64,000 nt of DNA, taken from the NCBI RefSeq assembly GCF_030815405.1, contig NZ_JAUSWX010000001.1, positions 310,001 through 374,000 on the forward strand. Direction: 5' to 3'. How positions within the stretch are numbered: the stretch's first letter is position 1; the number at the start of each line of letters is the position of its first letter. The DNA is from Agromyces albus (lineage in GTDB: Bacteria > Actinomycetota > Actinomycetes > Actinomycetales > Microbacteriaceae). Below the pieces are notes generated by a model. It was not told where the DNA came from, made no database searches, and saw nothing but the letters and a program-made list of their open reading frames with translations. The position numbers and the translations under genes are program-made. Shown piece after piece: positions 51,522 to 61,899 of this stretch.

Positions 51522-53051
51522 ATGACCACGAACATTCTCGAGATGCAGGGCATCACGAAGACCTTCCCGGGCGTGAAGGCGCTCTCCAACGTCACGCTCG
51601 GCGTCGCTCGCGGCGAAGTGCACGCGATCTGCGGCGAGAACGGCGCTGGCAAGTCGACGCTCATGAAGGTGCTCTCGGGCGTCTACCCGCACGGCACCTA
51701 CGAGGGCGACATCGTCTTCGAGAACGAGACGGTGGCGTTCAAGGACCTCACCGACAGCGAGGCCAAGGGCATCGTGATCATCCACCAGGAGCTCGCCCTC
51801 AGCCCCTACCTGTCGATCGCCGAGAACATCTTCCTCAACAACGAGCAGAAGAGCCGCTCAGGCCTGATCGACTGGAACAAGACGAACCACGAGGCGTCGA
51901 AGCTCCTCGCGCGCGTCGGACTGCGCGAGAACCCCACGACGAAGATCCTCGACATCGGCGTCGGAAAGCAGCAGCTCGTCGAGATCGCGAAGGCGCTCTC
52001 GAAGCGCGTGAAGCTGCTCATTCTCGACGAGCCGACCGCGGCCCTCAACGACGAGGACTCCGATCACCTGCTGAACCTGATCCTGCACCTCAAGGAGCAG
52101 GGCATCACGTCGATCATCATCAGCCACAAGCTCAACGAGATCAAGAAGGTCGCCGACTCGGTGACCGTGATCCGCGACGGCAAGACGATCGAGACCATCG
52201 CGAAGGCCGACGTCACCGAAGACCGCATCATCAAGGACATGGTCGGCCGCGATCTCGAGCACCGGTACCCCGACCACACGCCGAACATCGGCGAGGAGTT
52301 GCTGCGCGTCGAGGACTGGACGGCTCACCACCCGCAAGACACCACTCGCGTCATGGTCGACAAGGTCAACCTCAACGTGCGCGCGGGCGAGATCGTCGGC
52401 ATCGCGGGCCTCATGGGCGCCGGTCGCACCGAGTTCGCGATGAGCCTCTTCGGGCACTCCTACGGGTCGAGGATCTCGGGCAGCGTGTTCCTGCGCGGCA
52501 AGGAGATCAAGACCCGCTCGGTCGCCGAGGCCATCGACCACGGCATCGCCTACGCAACCGAGGATCGCAAGACCTACGGCCTCAACCTCATCGAGGACAT
52601 CAAGCGCAACATCTCGATGGCGTCGCTCAAGAAGCTCGAGAAGTACGGCCTCGTGCACGACAACGAGGAGTACAAGGTCGCGAACGAGTACCGGCACTCG
52701 ATGAACATCAAGGCGCCGAACGTGCTCGTGAAGACCGGCAAGCTCTCGGGCGGCAACCAGCAGAAGGTCGTGCTGTCGAAGTGGATCTACTCGGATCCCC
52801 AGGTGCTCATCCTCGATGAGCCCACCCGCGGCATCGACGTGGGCGCGAAGTACGAGATCTACTCGATCATCAACCGGCTCGCGGCCGAGGGGAAGGGCAT
52901 CATCGTCATCTCCTCCGAGCTGCCCGAGCTGCTCGGCATCTGCGACCGGGTGTACGCCCTCTCCGAGGGACGCATCACGGGCGAACTCCCCGTCGCCGAG
53001 GCGACGCCCGAAGCAATGCTCAAGCTCATGACCATGGAAAAGCCCCGCTAA
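51522..53051 (+). CDS. Multiple-sugar ABC importer ATPase (GguA/MmsA type)
   Basis: The 509-residue protein contains two ATPase domains. Domain 1 has Walker [10 protein letters not shown], signature-region [10 protein letters not shown] and Walker [14 protein letters not shown]. Domain 2 has the degenerate [12 protein letters not shown] loop, the signature [15 protein letters not shown] and [25 protein letters not shown]...EDWTAHHP, the linker, is as in GguA proteins. GCAGGAGCAAGG precedes ATG 51522. It energises uptake of arabinose and similar sugars bound by the ChvE-like lipoprotein 136 bases upstream. Confidence 0.92.
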   Translation: MTTNILEMQGITKTFPGVKALSNVTLGVARGEVHAICGENGAGKSTLMKVLSGVYPHGTYEGDIVFENETVAFKDLTDSEAKGIVIIHQELALSPYLSIAENIFLNNEQKSRSGLIDWNKTNHEASKLLARVGLRENPTTKILDIGVGKQQLVEIAKALSKRVKLLILDEPTAALNDEDSDHLLNLILHLKEQGITSIIISHKLNEIKKVADSVTVIRDGKTIETIAKADVTEDRIIKDMVGRDLEHRYPDHTPNIGEELLRVEDWTAHHPQDTTRVMVDKVNLNVRAGEIVGIAGLMGAGRTEFAMSLFGHSYGSRISGSVFLRGKEIKTRSVAEAIDHGIAYATEDRKTYGLNLIEDIKRNISMASLKKLEKYGLVHDNEEYKVANEYRHSMNIKAPNVLVKTGKLSGGNQQKVVLSKWIYSDPQVLILDEPTRGIDVGAKYEIYSIINRLAAEGKGIIVISSELPELLGICDRVYALSEGRITGELPVAEATPEAMLKLMTMEKPR

Positions 53052-53082
53052 GCCGACGCGAGCGGAACACACAGGAGACACG

Positions 53083-54327
53083 ATGTCGAATCCCAATCCA
53101 ACTGAGACCACCGAGTCGCATGCCGTCGGCGGCACCATCAACCCCGTCGAGAACAAGTTCACCGAGCGACTCAGCCACATCCTCGCCGACCTCGGCAAGA
53201 ACGGCATCTTCATCGCCCTGATCGCGGTGGTCGTGCTGTTCTCGTTCCTCACGAACGGCATCCTGCTGCGGCCGCAGAACATCTCGAACCTCGTGGTGCA
53301 GAACGGCTACATCCTCGTGCTCGCGATCGGCATGGTGATGGTCATCATCGCCGGCCACATCGACCTCTCGGTCGGATCGGTCGCGGCGTTCGTCGGCGCC
53401 TGTTCGGGCGTCTTCGCGGTGCACTGGGGCATGCCCTGGTGGATCGCCGTCATCCTCTCGCTCGCGATCGGCGCCGCTGTGGGGGTGTGGCAGGGATTCT
53501 GGATCGCCTTCGTGGGCATTCCAGCGTTCATCGTGACACTCGCGGGAATGCTCATCTTCCGCGGCCTCGCGCTCGTCGTGCTCGGCAACGCGAACATCGG
53601 CTCGTTCCCCGCCGAATACCGGGGCATCGGCAACGGCTTCCTCACCGACCTGCTGGGCGAGTTCGAGATCGATCCGCTGACGATCGGCATCGGCGCCATC
53701 GCGATCATCGCCCTCGTCGTGCAGCAGGTGCGCACCCGGCTCGGTCGCCAGAAGTACGGCCAAGAGGTCGAGCCTCTCATCTGGTTCATCACGAAGCTCG
53801 TGCTGGTCGGGGCGGGAATCACCTTCTTCGCCTACTCGCTCGCGTCGTACAAGGGCATCCCGGTCACGCTCATCATCCTCGCGGTGCTCGTGCTCGTGTA
53901 CGGCATCGTGATGAACCGATCGGTGTTCGGCCGCCACATCTACGCGATCGGCGGCAACCGCCACGCGGCGGAGCTCTCGGGCATCAAGACGCGACGCGTC
54001 GACTTCTGGCTCTTCGTCAACATGGGCGTGCTCGCCGCGCTCGCCGGCCTCATCTTCACCGCGCGACTGAACCTCGCGGGACCGAAGGCCGGTGACGGCT
54101 TCGAGCTCGAGGCGATCTCGGCGGCCTTCATCGGCGGCGCTGCGGTGCAGGGCGGCGTCGGCACGATCGGCGGCGCGATCATCGGTGGTCTCATCATCGG
54201 TGTGCTGAACAACGGCATGTCGATCATGGGCATCGGCATCGAGTGGCAGCAGGCCGTCAAGGGCCTCGTGCTGCTGCTCGCGGTGGCCTTCGACGTCTAC
54301 AACAAGCGCCGCTCCGGCGGCCGTTAG
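53083..54327 (+). CDS. Multiple-sugar ABC importer permease (GguB/MmsB type)
   Basis: The 414-residue membrane protein is longer than usual RbsC-type permeases, with about 11-12 spans, as in GguB/XylH. VLAIGMVMVIIAGHIDLSVG is the signature helix, FGRHIYAIGGNRHAAELSGI the cytoplasmic coupling loop, and AAVQGGVGTIGGAIIGGLII the C-terminal pore segment. It probably forms a homodimer, as there is one permease gene. CACAGGAGACACG precedes the ATG at 53083. A strong terminator follows 12 bases after the stop. Confidence 0.92.
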   Translation: MSNPNPTETTESHAVGGTINPVENKFTERLSHILADLGKNGIFIALIAVVVLFSFLTNGILLRPQNISNLVVQNGYILVLAIGMVMVIIAGHIDLSVGSVAAFVGACSGVFAVHWGMPWWIAVILSLAIGAAVGVWQGFWIAFVGIPAFIVTLAGMLIFRGLALVVLGNANIGSFPAEYRGIGNGFLTDLLGEFEIDPLTIGIGAIAIIALVVQQVRTRLGRQKYGQEVEPLIWFITKLVLVGAGITFFAYSLASYKGIPVTLIILAVLVLVYGIVMNRSVFGRHIYAIGGNRHAAELSGIKTRRVDFWLFVNMGVLAALAGLIFTARLNLAGPKAGDGFELEAISAAFIGGAAVQGGVGTIGGAIIGGLIIGVLNNGMSIMGIGIEWQQAVKGLVLLLAVAFDVYNKRRSGGR

Positions 54328-54339
54328 GCAGATCTACCG

Positions 54340-54369
54340 AGGGGGCGGATGCTGCGGCATCCGCCCCCT
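54340..54369 (+). terminator. Terminator after the arabinose importer operon
   Basis: AGGGGGCGGATGC (54340-54352) pairs perfectly with GCATCCGCCCCCT (54357-54369) around TGCG. Only TT and then C follow, so the U-run is poor. It marks the end of the import half and precedes the araD2 promoter. Confidence 0.75.
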
Positions 54370-54410
54370 TCGTCGTGCTCGCGATCACTCGGGTGAGAGG
54401 CGAGTACGAC

Positions 54411-54463
54411 TTGTAGCCAAGCTTCGTTAGCGCTAACATCATGCTTCGTTAGCGCTAACGAAG
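54411..54463 (+). promoter_or_regulatory. araD2-araB-araA promoter with tandem LacI operators
   Basis: TTGTAG (54411-54416) and TAACAT (54434-54439) are 17 bases apart. GTTAGCGCTAAC occurs twice, at 54426-54437, overlapping the -10, and at 54448-54459, over the start point. The second is extended to a perfect 20-bp palindrome (54444-54463). The two centres are 22 bases apart, two turns of the helix, so two dimers could bind side by side on one face. The core differs from the GTGAC boxes of the import half, matching a different LacI protein. Confidence 0.78.
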
Positions 54464-54484
54464 CGCCATGACGAAGGAGTCCCC

Positions 54485-54529
54485 GTGCCGCACCAAGAGC
54501 AAGGCGTGAACCGGGCGGTGTCGACGTGA
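54485..54529 (+). CDS. Small leader ORF coupled to araD2 (14 residues)
   Basis: The GTG at 54485 follows AAGGAG by 5 bases, just as in the araD1 leader, and encodes MPHQEQGVNRAVST. Its TGA overlaps the GTG start of araD2 (GTGA at 54526). The peptide is unrelated to that before araD1, while the ribosome-binding site, its spacing and the overlap are kept. This points to translational coupling. It is too short for coding statistics. Confidence 0.5.
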   Translation: MPHQEQGVNRAVST

Positions 54530-55278
54530 GCGGCACGGCCCCAGTGTTCGAACCCGAGACCGAGGCGGCGATCGCGCAGGTGCGCGACGACGTCGCGAAG
54601 CTGCACGGCGAACTGACCCGCAACGGGCTCGTCGTCTGGACGGGCGGAAACGTGTCGGGCCGCGTGCCCGGCGCCGACCTGTTCGTGATCAAGCCCTCGG
54701 GCGTCTCGTACGACGAGCTCGCACCCGAGAACATGATCCTCTGCGACCTCGACGGCACCGTGATCCCGGGCACGCCCGGCTCCGACCGCAGCCCGTCGAG
54801 CGACACCGCAGCGCATGCCTACGTCTACCGGCACATGCCCGAGGTCGGCGGCGTCGTGCACACCCACTCGACGTTCGCGGTCGCCTGGGCCGCGCGCGGT
54901 GAAGAGATCCCGTGCGTCATCACAGCGATGGCCGACGAGTTCGGCGGACCCATCCCGATCGGCCCGTTCGCGATCATCGGCGACGACTCGATCGGCCGCG
55001 GCATCGTCGACACCCTCGCCGGCCACCGTTCTCGCGCCGTGCTCATGCAGAACCACGGACCGTTCACGATCGGCAAGAACGCGAAAGACGCGGTCAAGGC
55101 CGCCGTCATGGTCGAAGACGTGGCCCGCAGCGTGCATTTCGCCCGCGAGGCCGGACCGCTCATCCCGATCCCGCAGCACGCGATCGACCGCCTCTACGAC
55201 CGCTATCAGAACGTCTACGGGCAGACTGGTGATGAACGTCGAGAAGCAACCGAACAGAGTGGAGATGCACGCCGATGA
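54526..55278 (+). CDS. araD: L-ribulose-5-phosphate 4-epimerase, copy 2
   Basis: The 250-residue paralogue of araD1 keeps [20 protein letters not shown], the zinc His cluster [19 protein letters not shown] and [20 protein letters not shown]. The third-codon positions differ freely from copy 1, so the duplication is not recent. The GTG start has no ribosome-binding site of its own and overlaps the leader ORF stop. Its stop overlaps the araB start (ATGA at 55275). It makes xylulose 5-phosphate for the pentose phosphate pathway. Confidence 0.94.
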   Translation: MSGTAPVFEPETEAAIAQVRDDVAKLHGELTRNGLVVWTGGNVSGRVPGADLFVIKPSGVSYDELAPENMILCDLDGTVIPGTPGSDRSPSSDTAAHAYVYRHMPEVGGVVHTHSTFAVAWAARGEEIPCVITAMADEFGGPIPIGPFAIIGDDSIGRGIVDTLAGHRSRAVLMQNHGPFTIGKNAKDAVKAAVMVEDVARSVHFAREAGPLIPIPQHAIDRLYDRYQNVYGQTGDERREATEQSGDARR

Positions 55279-56885
55279 CCGAGACCGTCACTGCACCGGA
55301 TGAAGCGCGGGCTGCGATCCTCGAAGGACGCACGTCGCTCGGCATCGAGTTCGGCTCGACCCGCATCAAGGCGTGCCTCGTCGGGGAGGACCCCACCGTC
55401 GTGCTCGCCGTCGGCAGCCACGAGTGGGAGAACCAGTTCGTCGACCGCGTCTGGACCTACTCGCTCGACGACGTCTGGTCGGGCCTCCAGGAGGCGTACG
55501 CCGACCTCGTCGCCGACGTGCGACGCCGCTACGACGCGCAACCGCAGACGTTCGGCGCGATCGGCGTGTCGGCGATGATGCACGGCTACCTCGCGTTCGA
55601 CGCGAACGACGAGCTGCTCGTACCGTTCCGCACGTGGCGCAACACGTCGACGGGTGTGGCCTCCGCCGAGCTCAGCGAGCGGTTCGGGCTCAACATCCCG
55701 CTGCGCTGGTCGATCGCCCACCTGCACCAGGCGATCCTCGACGAGGAGGCGCACGTCCCCGACATCCGCTTCGTCACGACCCTCGCGGGCTATGTGCACT
55801 GGCGGCTCACGGGTCGCAAGGTGATCGGTGTCGGTGACGCCTCGGGGATGTTCCCGATCGACTCCGCGACGAACGACTACGACTCGCGGCTGCTCGGCGT
55901 GTACGACGGGCTCGTCGCCGACCGCGCACCGGGCCTGCAGGTCGCCGAGCTCCTCCCAGAGGTGCTGGCGGCCGGGCGCGAAGCGGGTCGCCTGACCGCC
56001 GAGGGCGCCGCGCTCCTCGACCCGTCGGGCGCGCTGCAGCCCGGCGCGCCGCTGTGCCCGCCCGAAGGCGATGCCGGCACGGGCATGGTTGCGACCAACG
56101 CGGTCGCGCCGCGCACCGGCAACGTGAGCGCAGGCACGAGCATCTTCGCGATGGTCGTGCTGGAGCGACCACTGTCGGAGCCGCATCACGAGCTCGACCT
56201 CGTCACGACGCCGGCGGGCGACCCCGTCGCGATGGTGCACTGCAACAACGGGGCGAGCGAGCTCGCCGCGTGGGTGGGCGTGTTCGCGCGGTTCGCGCAA
56301 GCGGCCGGCACCCACCTCGACAGTGATGCGGTCTTCGAGCTGCTCTTCCGGGAGGCCCTCGACGGCGAGGCCGACGCAGGCGGGCTGCTCGCCTACAACC
56401 ACCTCGCCGGAGAGCCCATCGCTGGGCTCGCCGAGGGCCGGCCGATGGTCGTCCGTACGCCCGACAGCCGGCTCACGCTGGCGAACCTCATGCGCGCGCA
56501 GCTCTACGGCGTGTTCGGCACGCTCGCGCTCGGCATGCGGGTGCTCGACCGTGAAGGCGTCGAGCTCGACCGGATGTTCGCGCACGGCGGCATCTTCCGC
56601 ACCGCCGGCGTCGCCCAGCGGCTCCTCGCCGGCGCGCTCGACGCGCCGGTCGCGGTCGGCGAGACGGCGTCGGAGGGGGGCGCCTGGGGCATCGCCGTGC
56701 TGGCGTCGTACCTCTCGGCATCCGCGCAGACCGACCTCGGCGCATACCTGAACGAGCGCGTCTTCGCCGACGCGGCCATCGACACCGTCGACCCGAGCCC
56801 CGACGACGTCGCCGGCTTCGCTGCATTCCTCGACCGATACCGGGCGGGCCTCGCCGCCGAGGCCGCCGCCGTCGAAGCGCTCTGA
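55275..56885 (+). CDS. araB: Ribulokinase (FGGY family)
   Basis: This 536-residue sugar kinase has [19 protein letters not shown] (phosphate loop of the first FGGY domain), [20 protein letters not shown], and in the second domain [20 protein letters not shown] and [20 protein letters not shown] (adenosine motif). It phosphorylates L-ribulose; the operon position between araD and araA supports this over xylulokinase, although FGGY kinases are hard to tell apart by sequence. It is translationally coupled to araD2. araA follows after 41 bases with its own AAGGAG. Confidence 0.88.
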   Translation: MTETVTAPDEARAAILEGRTSLGIEFGSTRIKACLVGEDPTVVLAVGSHEWENQFVDRVWTYSLDDVWSGLQEAYADLVADVRRRYDAQPQTFGAIGVSAMMHGYLAFDANDELLVPFRTWRNTSTGVASAELSERFGLNIPLRWSIAHLHQAILDEEAHVPDIRFVTTLAGYVHWRLTGRKVIGVGDASGMFPIDSATNDYDSRLLGVYDGLVADRAPGLQVAELLPEVLAAGREAGRLTAEGAALLDPSGALQPGAPLCPPEGDAGTGMVATNAVAPRTGNVSAGTSIFAMVVLERPLSEPHHELDLVTTPAGDPVAMVHCNNGASELAAWVGVFARFAQAAGTHLDSDAVFELLFREALDGEADAGGLLAYNHLAGEPIAGLAEGRPMVVRTPDSRLTLANLMRAQLYGVFGTLALGMRVLDREGVELDRMFAHGGIFRTAGVAQRLLAGALDAPVAVGETASEGGAWGIAVLASYLSASAQTDLGAYLNERVFADAAIDTVDPSPDDVAGFAAFLDRYRAGLAAEAAAVEAL

Positions 56886-56926
56886 CTGCGCGCACCGACA
56901 CCGAACCCCGTACCAAGGAGACACGC

Positions 56927-58450
56927 ATGACCCGCACCCCGCTCACCACTTCGCTCGACGGCTACGAGGTCTGGTTCCTCACCGGCAGCCAGCACCTCTA
57001 CGGTCCCGAGACCCTCAAGCAGGTCGCCGACCAGTCTCGGCAGGTCGCCGAGACGCTCGACGCGGCATCCGACGTGCCCGTGAAGGTGGTGTGGAAGCCC
57101 GTGCTCACCGACTCCGACGCGATCCGCCGCACCGCCCTCGAGGCGAACGCGGCCGACAACGTCATCGGCCTCGTCGCGTGGATGCACACCTTCAGCCCCG
57201 CGAAGATGTGGATCGGCGGCCTCGACGCCCTGCAGAAGCCGCTCGCGCACCTGCACACGCAGGCGAACGTCGAGCTGCCCTGGGCCGAGATCGACTTCGA
57301 CTTCATGAACCTCAACCAGGCCGCGCACGGCGACCGGGAGTTCGGCTACATCCAGACCCGGCTCGGCGTGCCGCGCAAGACGATCGTCGGCCACGCGAGC
57401 GACCCGCGCGTGCAGCAGGAGTTCGGCACGTGGCAACGTGCCGCCGCCGGCCTCGCGGCATCACGCAGCATGAAGCTCGCCCGGTTCGGCGACAACATGC
57501 GCTACGTCGCCGTGACCGAGGGCGACAAGACCGAGGCCGAGCTGCGGCTCGGCGTGCAGGTCAACACGTGGGGCGTCAACGAGCTGGCCGAGGCGGTGGC
57601 AGCGGCATCCGACGCCGATGTCGACGCGCTCGTCGCCGAGTACGAGGAGCTCTACGAGGTCGTGCCCGAGCTGCGGAACGGCGGCGAACGCCACCAGTCG
57701 CTGCGCGACGGTGCAGCGATCGAGCTCGGCCTGCGCTCATTCCTCGAGGAGGGCGCCTTCGGCGCGTTCACCACGTCGTTCGAAGACCTCGGTGCCCTGA
57801 AGCAGCTGCCGGGCCTCGCGGTGCAGCGGCTCATGGCCGAGGGCTACGGCTTCGGTGCCGAGGGCGACTGGAAGACCGCCGTGCTCGTGCGCATCGCGAA
57901 CGTCATGGGCGCAGGGCTCCCGGGCGGCGCGTCGCTCATGGAGGACTACACGTACGACCTCACGCCCGGCGACGAGCTCATCCTCGGCGCGCACATGCTC
58001 GAGGTGTCGCCGTCGCTCACGACCTCGAAGCCGTCGCTCGAGATCCATCCGCTCGGCATCGGTGGCAAGGAAGACCCCGTGCGCCTCGTGTTCACGGCCG
58101 ATCCCGGCCCCGCCGTCGTCGTCGCGATGAGCGACATGCGCGACCGGTTCCGCCTCACGGCGAACGTCGTCGAGAACGTCGAGCTGCGGCATCCGCTGCC
58201 GAAGCTCCCCGTGGGGCGCGCCGTCTGGAAGCCCTCTCCCGACTTCGCGACGAGTGCCGCCGCCTGGCTCACCGCCGGCGCGGCGCACCACACCGTCATG
58301 TCGACTGCGGTGGGCGTCGAGGTGTTCCGCGACTTCGCCGACATGGCGAAGCTCGAGCTGCTCGTCATCGACGAGGACACGACCACCCGCGACTTCCAGC
58401 GCGAGGTGCGCTGGAACCAGGCCTACTACCGCCTGGCGCAGGGTCTCTGA
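56927..58450 (+). CDS. araA: L-arabinose isomerase
   Basis: The 507-residue metal-dependent enzyme converts L-arabinose to L-ribulose. It begins [20 protein letters not shown], the family hallmark, followed by [40 protein letters not shown] provides a metal-binding Glu, [20 protein letters not shown] a metal His, and [20 protein letters not shown] the last metal His. Length matches the usual 500. ACCAAGGAGACACGC precedes ATG 56927. The regulator gene follows after 11 bases. Confidence 0.97.
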   Translation: MTRTPLTTSLDGYEVWFLTGSQHLYGPETLKQVADQSRQVAETLDAASDVPVKVVWKPVLTDSDAIRRTALEANAADNVIGLVAWMHTFSPAKMWIGGLDALQKPLAHLHTQANVELPWAEIDFDFMNLNQAAHGDREFGYIQTRLGVPRKTIVGHASDPRVQQEFGTWQRAAAGLAASRSMKLARFGDNMRYVAVTEGDKTEAELRLGVQVNTWGVNELAEAVAAASDADVDALVAEYEELYEVVPELRNGGERHQSLRDGAAIELGLRSFLEEGAFGAFTTSFEDLGALKQLPGLAVQRLMAEGYGFGAEGDWKTAVLVRIANVMGAGLPGGASLMEDYTYDLTPGDELILGAHMLEVSPSLTTSKPSLEIHPLGIGGKEDPVRLVFTADPGPAVVVAMSDMRDRFRLTANVVENVELRHPLPKLPVGRAVWKPSPDFATSAAAWLTAGAAHHTVMSTAVGVEVFRDFADMAKLELLVIDEDTTTRDFQREVRWNQAYYRLAQGL

Positions 58451-58461
58451 TCGGAGCACGC

Positions 58462-59571
58462 ATGGGCGGGACGGATGCCTCGGGCCGGGCGGATGCGCCC
58501 GAGCCCGAGTCTCCCGAGCCCGCCCCGCCCGAGCCCGAGTCGCCCGCCCAGGCGGAGCCCGCCGGCGTGCCGACGATGTTCGACGTCGCGCGCCGCGCGG
58601 GCGTGTCGCACCAGACGGTCTCCCGCGTGCTCAACGACCTCACCGGCGTGGCCGCCTCCACGAAGCTTCGGGTCGAGCAGGCGATCGCCGAGCTGAATTA
58701 CACGCCGTCGCCCGCGGCGCGTGCCATGGCCAAGCGCCGGTCGGGATCGATCGGGCTCATCCAGGCCGGGCGACCCGACTACGGACCGTCGAGCGCCGCG
58801 CTCGGCTTCAACGAGGCGGCCCGCGCCGCCGGGTTCACCGTGAGCCAGACGAGCATGCGCACTCTTGACGCCGACACGCTCACCCAGGCGGTGCATCGGC
58901 AAGCGCTCCAGCGCGTCGAGGCGATCGTGCTCATCTCGGGCGAGCGCGAGGCCGTCGAGGTGCTGCGCGGCATCCACGCCGGCGTGCCGCTCGTGGCTGT
59001 GGCATCCGAGGACGAACCCGGCACGCATCGGGTCTCGCTCGACCAGTACGCGGGTGCGCGCCTCGCGACGGAGCACCTCATCGGCCTCGGCCACCGCGAG
59101 ATCCGGCAGGTCGCTGGGCCCTCCGACTCGATGGATGCCGCCGAGCGCCGCCGCGGATTCGCCGACGCGATCCGCGAGCACGGCCTCGTGCTGCACGACC
59201 CGATCGTGGGGGACTGGATGCCGCCGTCGGGGCATGCGGCGGGCGAGCTCCTGCGATCCGACCACGACGTGACCGCCGTGTTCGTGTCGAACGACCAGAT
59301 GTCGCTCGGCCTGCTCGCGGCGTTCCGCGCCGCCGGCCTCCGGGTGCCCGAAGACGTCAGCGTCATCGGGTTCGACGACATCCCCGAAGCGGCATACTTC
59401 GCGCCGCCGCTCACGACCATGCGGCAGGACTTCGACGGCCTCGGCCGCGACATCATGGCGACCGTGCTCGACGTGCTCCGCGACGAGCCGACGGCACCCG
59501 ATCGCACGGAACGCGTGCCCGAGCTCGTCGTGCGCGAGAGCACGGCGCCGCCGCGCGGTTCTGCTCGCTGA
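58462..59571 (+). CDS. LacI-family repressor of the arabinose catabolic half (lacI-2)
   Basis: The 369-residue regulator has a long Pro/Glu-rich head (PEPESPEPAPPEPESPAQAE), which is rare in the family. The helix-turn-helix PTMFDVARRAGVSHQTVSRV and a sugar-binding core with VSVIGFDDIPEAAYFAPPLT follow. It closes the araD2-araB-araA operon, so it is autoregulated, and GTTAGCGCTAAC is its probable site. CGGAGCACGC lies before ATG 58462. The gap from 59572 to 59830 holds a weak long-range CGTGGGC/GCCCACG pair but no clear promoter. Confidence 0.88.
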   Translation: MGGTDASGRADAPEPESPEPAPPEPESPAQAEPAGVPTMFDVARRAGVSHQTVSRVLNDLTGVAASTKLRVEQAIAELNYTPSPAARAMAKRRSGSIGLIQAGRPDYGPSSAALGFNEAARAAGFTVSQTSMRTLDADTLTQAVHRQALQRVEAIVLISGEREAVEVLRGIHAGVPLVAVASEDEPGTHRVSLDQYAGARLATEHLIGLGHREIRQVAGPSDSMDAAERRRGFADAIREHGLVLHDPIVGDWMPPSGHAAGELLRSDHDVTAVFVSNDQMSLGLLAAFRAAGLRVPEDVSVIGFDDIPEAAYFAPPLTTMRQDFDGLGRDIMATVLDVLRDEPTAPDRTERVPELVVRESTAPPRGSAR

Positions 59572-59830
59572 CGTGGGCCCAGACCGGCTCCTGCCGCAAC
59601 TCGCGCCCAGCGCCGAATGCCGGGCGCCCACGAACTTGTGAGCAAGGCCCCCGCCCGTAACCCCTCACACCAAACGCGAGCCGTCACCCATATCCCTGGC
59701 GCCCCTTCCGAATCGTCCTTGTTCCCGGTAACATCCGAAAGCCGGTCTGTTCGAACGCCCAATGGACAGTGATGTTCGCGCTGGGCGCGCGATGAGCCGG
59801 AAACAACACCACTCAGCGAAGGAGCTGGCT

Positions 59831-61648
59831 ATGCATGTGAGACCGATGAAAGTTCGATGGGTCGGCGCGACCGCGATCGCCGCCGCCCTTGTGGCGGCCA
59901 GCCTGGCCGTGCCGCCGTCGGGCGCCGAGGCGGGCGTAGTGGGCGCCAATCTGGTGAGCAACGGAGGGTTCGAGAATGGGGTCGCACCCTGGACGAGTCC
60001 GGATGGAGGCGTCCTTTCCACCGACACGGAGCTCGCTGCGAGCGGAGCGGCGAGCCTGAAGGTGACCGAGCGAACGCGCACGTCGTCCGGCCCCTGGCAG
60101 GACCTTGGCGGAACGCTCACGCCCGGGTCGTCGTACGATATCTCGGCGACGGTGAGGTTCGACTCCGGCCCAGACACCAAAGAGTTCATCCTCACGATGG
60201 CCTACAGCGATCGATACATCAACCTCGCTCGTGCGATCGCGACGAGAGGGCAGTGGACGGAAATCAAGGGCTCGTTCACGATCCCCGAGGAGCAAGGCGT
60301 CACGGGCGCACGCATCTTCATCGAGACGCCATGGGTGCCCGATCCTTCCGCGGACCCTGCGTCGAACCTCATGGACTTCCGCGTCGACGACGTCTCGCTG
60401 TTCGAGGTGGAGCCGCTGTTCGAGTGGTCGTCCAGCGACCCTGTGATCGTTCCGCAGCCCACCGAGGAGCACCCGTCGCTCGGAGTCAAGGACCCAACTG
60501 TCGTATTCGCTGACGGCAAGTACCACGTGTTCATGACGACCGCCAGCCAGAACGGCTGGAGCATGGCCACCACGAGCTTCACAGACTGGTCAGAAGCTGC
60601 CGAAGCACCGATCACCTACCTGGCGGATTCACCCATCGGCGCCGGTTACACCGCCGCTCCGCAGGTGTTCTTCTTCGAGCCCCAAGGTCTGTGGTATCTC
60701 ATCTACCAGGTAGGCGACCCGCACTACTCCACGACGGCGAACATCGACGACCCGATGTCGTGGAGCGCCCCTCTTCCCTTGTACCCGAACGGAACCCCGG
60801 CGGCGATCCAAGCGACCGGAGGATGGCTCGACTTCTTCAACATCTGCGACGACGAGCTCTGCCACCTCTTCGCTACGGGTGACAACGGCAGGCTCTGGCG
60901 CGCAGAGACGACGATCGAGCAGTTTCCGAACGGCTTCGGCGCACCCGAGCTCGAGCTTCAGGACACGACCGAGAATATCTTCGAGGCCAGCATGACCTAC
61001 AAGCTTGATGGCTCTGACAAGTACATCACCATGATCGAAGCGATCGGGCACCCGGGGCGCTACTTCAGCTCCTGGATCGCCGACGATCTGGCAGGTCCAT
61101 GGACGCCGCTCGCGGCGACCGAGGCGGACCCCTTCGCCGGTCCGGCAAACCGGACTTTCGAGAACGAGATCTGGTCGAAGGAACAGGTGTCGCATGGTGA
61201 AATGGTCCGCTCCGGATCCGATCAACGCCTCACCCTCGACCCATGCGAGCCGATGCGCATGCTCTACCAGGGCGTATCCCACACGGCCCAAGCACCCGAC
61301 TACATCAGCCTGCCGTACAAGCTCGGCCTCCTCACGGCAGTCGGCGACAACCCGATCTCCGACATGTGCGTCGATGTCGAGTCGTCTGTGTCGCAGAGGA
61401 CTGTCGCCGGGAAGGTCAACCTCGTCGTGTCCGTGACGAACAACGACTCGTCCTCAGTGTCGCTGACCGTCACGTCCGACTTCGGAACCAAGACGATTCC
61501 CACCCTCATGCCGGGGAAGACGACCTCCGTTGCCTTCAATACGCGCCTCGCGGAGAAGTCCAGCGGGACGATCTCCGTCACCGCCACTAAGGACGGGCCG
61601 ACGGGACCGGTCTCGTACCAGCGCACGATCGAGTACACCGCGGGCTAG
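59831..61648 (+). CDS. Secreted GH62 alpha-L-arabinofuranosidase with N-terminal CBM4/9-like and C-terminal sandwich domain
   Basis: The 605-residue enzyme has a signal peptide ending near GAEAG. A CBM4_9-type module follows (about 40-190; ANLVSNGGFENGVAPWTSPD), then a GH62 catalytic domain (about 195-500). GVKDPTVVFADGKYHVFMTT holds the base Asp, FFNICDDELCHLFATGDNGR the middle Asp region, and NIFEASMTYKLDGSDKY the acid Glu. The last 85 residues (DVESSVSQRTVAGKVNLVVS, FGTKTIPT) match the C-terminus of the GH43 gene at the right edge. It cuts arabinose side chains from arabinoxylan outside the cell. GAAGGAGCTGGCT precedes ATG 59831; longer starts at 59762 lack this. Confidence 0.92.
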   Translation: MHVRPMKVRWVGATAIAAALVAASLAVPPSGAEAGVVGANLVSNGGFENGVAPWTSPDGGVLSTDTELAASGAASLKVTERTRTSSGPWQDLGGTLTPGSSYDISATVRFDSGPDTKEFILTMAYSDRYINLARAIATRGQWTEIKGSFTIPEEQGVTGARIFIETPWVPDPSADPASNLMDFRVDDVSLFEVEPLFEWSSSDPVIVPQPTEEHPSLGVKDPTVVFADGKYHVFMTTASQNGWSMATTSFTDWSEAAEAPITYLADSPIGAGYTAAPQVFFFEPQGLWYLIYQVGDPHYSTTANIDDPMSWSAPLPLYPNGTPAAIQATGGWLDFFNICDDELCHLFATGDNGRLWRAETTIEQFPNGFGAPELELQDTTENIFEASMTYKLDGSDKYITMIEAIGHPGRYFSSWIADDLAGPWTPLAATEADPFAGPANRTFENEIWSKEQVSHGEMVRSGSDQRLTLDPCEPMRMLYQGVSHTAQAPDYISLPYKLGLLTAVGDNPISDMCVDVESSVSQRTVAGKVNLVVSVTNNDSSSVSLTVTSDFGTKTIPTLMPGKTTSVAFNTRLAEKSSGTISVTATKDGPTGPVSYQRTIEYTAG

Positions 61649-61707
61649 CGACGGGTATCCGTCGGGCGGGTCGGGAATCCGCCGGACGGCACGTCGAATA
61701 CCTTCAG

Positions 61708-61742
61708 AAGGGGCATCGAGTCAGCACGACTCGATGCCCCTT
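61708..61742. terminator. Terminator hairpin after the GH62 gene
   Basis: AAGGGGCATCGAGTC (61708-61722) pairs perfectly with GACTCGATGCCCCTT (61728-61742) around AGCAC. It is a 15-bp stem with TT at its base on either strand. It lies between the GH62 gene and the decayed genes on the other strand. A second hairpin, CCGGTCGGGA/TCCCGACCGG (61839-61861), lies 97 bases on. Confidence 0.75.
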
Positions 61743-61899
61743 CGTGATGGAAGGGATTCCGCGATCGCCGGTCGGCCGACGCTCGTGCAGGGCGACCAAC
61801 TGCGGGCCGCATTGCGGCATCAGTGACCAACGCGAAGTCCGGTCGGGAGACTCCCGACCGGCCTTCGCCGCTGCGGCACTGACCGCGTGAAGAGCGCTC

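Noticed and set aside
59572..59632. CGTGGGC/GCCCACG pair after lacI-2 as a terminator
   Set aside because: Seven pairs with a 47-base loop are too weak to call.
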